Program-made: the position numbers and the translations under genes | Source of the DNA: Bacillota bacterium | GTDB lineage: Bacteria > Bacillota > Clostridia > Acetivibrionales > DSM-1351 | Direction: 5' to 3' | Length of the DNA stretch: 7,021 nucleotides | Assembly: GCA_023390335.1 (NCBI GenBank) | Contig: JAEWCZ010000058.1 | Coordinates: 1 to 7,021 of the forward strand | Notes under the pieces: generated by a model | What the model was told of the DNA's origin: nothing | Seen by the model: the letters and a program-made list of their open reading frames with translations, nothing else | The model's database searches: none | Part shown: piece by piece, positions 5,553-7,021 of the stretch | How positions within the stretch are numbered: the stretch's first letter is position 1 | How the letters are laid out: each line of letters starts with the position of its first letter

Positions 5553-5915
5553 CTAATCAATATATGAAATATTCAAGAACTTTTTTATCTGATTCAAATA
5601 ACTATCTAATAATTCTTTGTCATTGGGATTTTTTGTGATATGCGCATTACATACCTCTAAAAGTCGCTCATAAAACATACTATTTTCGATAAATATCATA
5701 GTATCTTCATCATCTGCCGGTTTCCAAAATAACAAGGTTACATACCCTTCTTTAAAATCTTCATCCTCTGGATCGAAGGAACAAGAAACGTATTCTGCCC
5801 CTTGCCCTTTTGATCGTACCATTTGTTTTACTGCACCTATTTCTAGTTCTCCTAAAAAGCATATATATTCAAAATATAATTTTAAATACTTTTCCTTATC
5901 TTCTGAAACTCTCAT
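5553..5915 (-). CDS. CdiI-like immunity protein of the right-hand toxin (120 aa)
   Basis: The ATG at 5915 lies eight bases after a perfect AGGAGG (5924-5929), and only 22 bases separate it from the toxin stop codon, so the two genes form a pair. The product is small and acidic with no signal peptide: an N-terminal helix (DKEKYLKLYFEYICFLGELE), a beta-rich middle (AEYVSCSFDPEDEDF, GYVTLLFW) and a C-terminal helical pair (FYERLLEVCNAHITKN, ELLDSYLNQIKKFL). It resembles the CdiI-type immunity proteins of CdiA ribonuclease toxins and aligns with the orphan protein at 3229-3606 over the C-terminal half. I infer that it neutralises the GAHN domain of the preceding toxin. Confidence 0.75.
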   Translation of the reverse strand: MRVSEDKEKYLKLYFEYICFLGELEIGAVKQMVRSKGQGAEYVSCSFDPEDEDFKEGYVTLLFWKPADDEDTMIFIENSMFYERLLEVCNAHITKNPNDKELLDSYLNQIKKFLNISYID

Positions 5916-5937
5916 TATCTATTCCTCCTATTCTATT

Positions 5938-7021
5938 TTATTCTCCTGGCAATTTAGGAAAGAAATTTGTTATTTTCCTCTCGTCATAAAAACCACGAAA
6001 TTCTAACCCATTTGAAGCAAATCCTTTAACATATCTACCATTTATAGTTCCATTTTCCATCGCTTCCCAGCCCAATTCTAACATTTGACTGTCAGAAATG
6101 ACATTAGGATCATAATATGTTTTAGGATCTGGTATATCCTTAAATCCAATAAAATCTCCTCGCCCATCATAGGCAGGTAAACGATACTTTTGAGCATATA
6201 CTCCATTTATTGTCGGATGCGGAACAGGCTCACCCACTTTCAGATCATCTAATGGAAATCCTGTGCTCTCTAATGTACTATTAAAATTATCTAAGTTATG
6301 TGCACCTAATACGCCTTTCTTTTTCGGTCCAATGCCGTCTCCATTAATGAAGTGATTATCAGCATTCGTTAATGGCCCTAAGAAGTCCGAATCACCGGGC
6401 TTTGGAACCTGCCCCGAACCCTCAATTATTTCATTTGCTCCCCCCACTTCCGTATCTACCTTACCAGGCTTATATGTATCTTTAATCGTCTTCTCAAGAG
6501 TAGAATCAGCTTTTCCAATAACACTGTTTACTTTATTTAAATCCGAGCTACCCTCTTCCAGATTATCCAGAACTTTTGCAGCCTTACTTGCCTTTACTGC
6601 TTTTGCAATTTTGTCCGCACCTTTAGTCCCTGCTACCAGCAAAGCAATTTCTGCCACAAGTTTTCCGGCCATATGAGCTCTTTTTTCAGGAGTCCCATTT
6701 ATCATTTTCTCGCAATAAGCAAATCCTGCTTTAGCGCCGATTTCTACCAGGTCCTTCTGAGAAAGAGTGGCTAACTTTACTAAATCCTTTATCGTTTGAT
6801 CAAGGTGCCTTACAGCATCTATGGTTCCAACAACCGAATCCTTTACTCCGTCCCATACCCCTGAAAAGAAATTGCCCGTTATTGACCAGGCGGGACTTCC
6901 CTTGGAATTCTTATACCCTTGCTTGATATTACTCTTTAAATCCACCTTACCATTATTTTTATTTCCATTCAAGTCACAAAAGCTAAATGGATCATTTAAT
7001 AACAGATTATACACCTCTTTG
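5938..7021 (-). CDS. Polymorphic toxin with CdiA-type GAHN C-terminal domain, 5' end beyond window
   Basis: The frame is open through the right edge (a Lys-Glu-Val reading matches residues 198-200 of the left toxin), so the GTG at 7014 is an internal valine codon, not a start. About 203 residues are nearly identical to the left toxin's pre-toxin region (WSITGNFFSGVWDGVKDSVV, hydrophobic MAGKLVAEIALLVAGT). The tip then differs: a GSGQVPKPGDSD linker, GVLGAHNLDNF (counting the GTG codon as 1, residues 234-244 with His239), PHPTINGVYAQKYRLP, YDPNVISDSQMLELGWEAME and a final LEFRGFYDERKITNFFP. The 'GAHN..F ... YDP..(I/Y)SD..M ... NFFP' order is what I know as a 'CdiA family toxin C-terminal domain', probably a ribonuclease. 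That naming is from memory. The downstream CdiI-like gene agrees. The domain appears undamaged. Confidence 0.8.
   Translation of the reverse strand, partial: KEVYNLLLNDPFSFCDLNGNKNNGKVDLKSNIKQGYKNSKGSPAWSITGNFFSGVWDGVKDSVVGTIDAVRHLDQTIKDLVKLATLSQKDLVEIGAKAGFAYCEKMINGTPEKRAHMAGKLVAEIALLVAGTKGADKIAKAVKASKAAKVLDNLEEGSSDLNKVNSVIGKADSTLEKTIKDTYKPGKVDTEVGGANEIIEGSGQVPKPGDSDFLGPLTNADNHFINGDGIGPKKKGVLGAHNLDNFNSTLESTGFPLDDLKVGEPVPHPTINGVYAQKYRLPAYDGRGDFIGFKDIPDPKTYYDPNVISDSQMLELGWEAMENGTINGRYVKGFASNGLEFRGFYDERKITNFFPKLPGE
6412..7021 (-). repeat. Direct repeat, right copy (middle of the GAHN toxin gene)
   Basis: Partner of 1441-2059, offset by 4971 bases before the 9-base indel and 4962 after it. Differences are concentrated in one short patch (6792-6819 against 1830-1857), where about ten substitutions change VVSHPVKTL to AVRHLDQTI. 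Elsewhere the copies are almost identical. The copy continues past the window edge. Confidence 0.95.

Noticed and set aside
5938..7014. GTG at 7012-7014 as the start of the right-hand toxin
   Set aside because: The frame stays open to the edge and matches the left toxin at codons before this valine. It is an internal codon of a longer gene.
1..7021. CRISPR array, tRNA, rRNA or riboswitch
   Set aside because: No short regularly spaced repeats, cloverleaf-like sequences or conserved RNA motifs were seen on either strand. The only large repeat is the toxin-gene duplication.

Overview
This AT-rich window reads as a polymorphic-toxin locus of a low-GC Firmicute, probably a clostridial (Lachnospiraceae-like) genome. 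I infer this from the A/T-biased codons, strong AGGAGG-type ribosome binding sites, TTG starts and the type of toxin. No RNA gene or housekeeping marker allows a firmer placement. Every gene I accept lies on the minus strand, so the locus is transcribed from high to low coordinates.

From right to left along transcription: (A) The C-terminal part of a polymorphic toxin (5938 to the right edge) carries a CdiA-family-like 'GAHN' toxin domain, followed by its probable immunity gene, a CdiI-like protein (5553-5915). (B) A GC-richer non-coding stretch with a long perfect-armed hairpin (5228-5552) leads into the remnant of an IS110-family transposase (about 4988-5182). (C) Next is a graveyard of three older modules. 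Each is an immunity gene with an open frame preceded by a broken scrap of toxin C-terminus: 4776-4952 plus gene 4442-4789, 4125-4439 plus gene 3878-4198, and 3617-3697 plus gene 3229-3606. The last of these is the same toxin/immunity family as module A. (D) A 358-bp stretch without a convincing gene ends at a strong intrinsic terminator (2836-2870). (E) A complete 577-residue toxin gene (916-2649) with a helical N-terminus and a PD-(D/E)XK nuclease-like C-terminus overlaps its immunity gene (452-916) by one base. (F) A new transcription unit at the left edge encodes a secreted protein with a signal peptide, cut by the window.

The two toxin genes share about 0.6 kb of nearly identical DNA (1441-2059 and 6412-7021) covering the middle of the protein and stopping exactly where the toxin tips diverge. 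Recombination between such direct repeats would exchange tips or delete the roughly 5 kb between them. The row of immunity genes with fossil toxin ends is what repeated tip replacement would leave. The working model is an evolving toxin-tip cassette array, likely served by a type VII-like secretion system. The secretion route is inferred, because no secretion gene lies in the window. The individual families are of known kinds. The most informative part is the preserved layering of dead toxin tips with intact orphan immunity genes.
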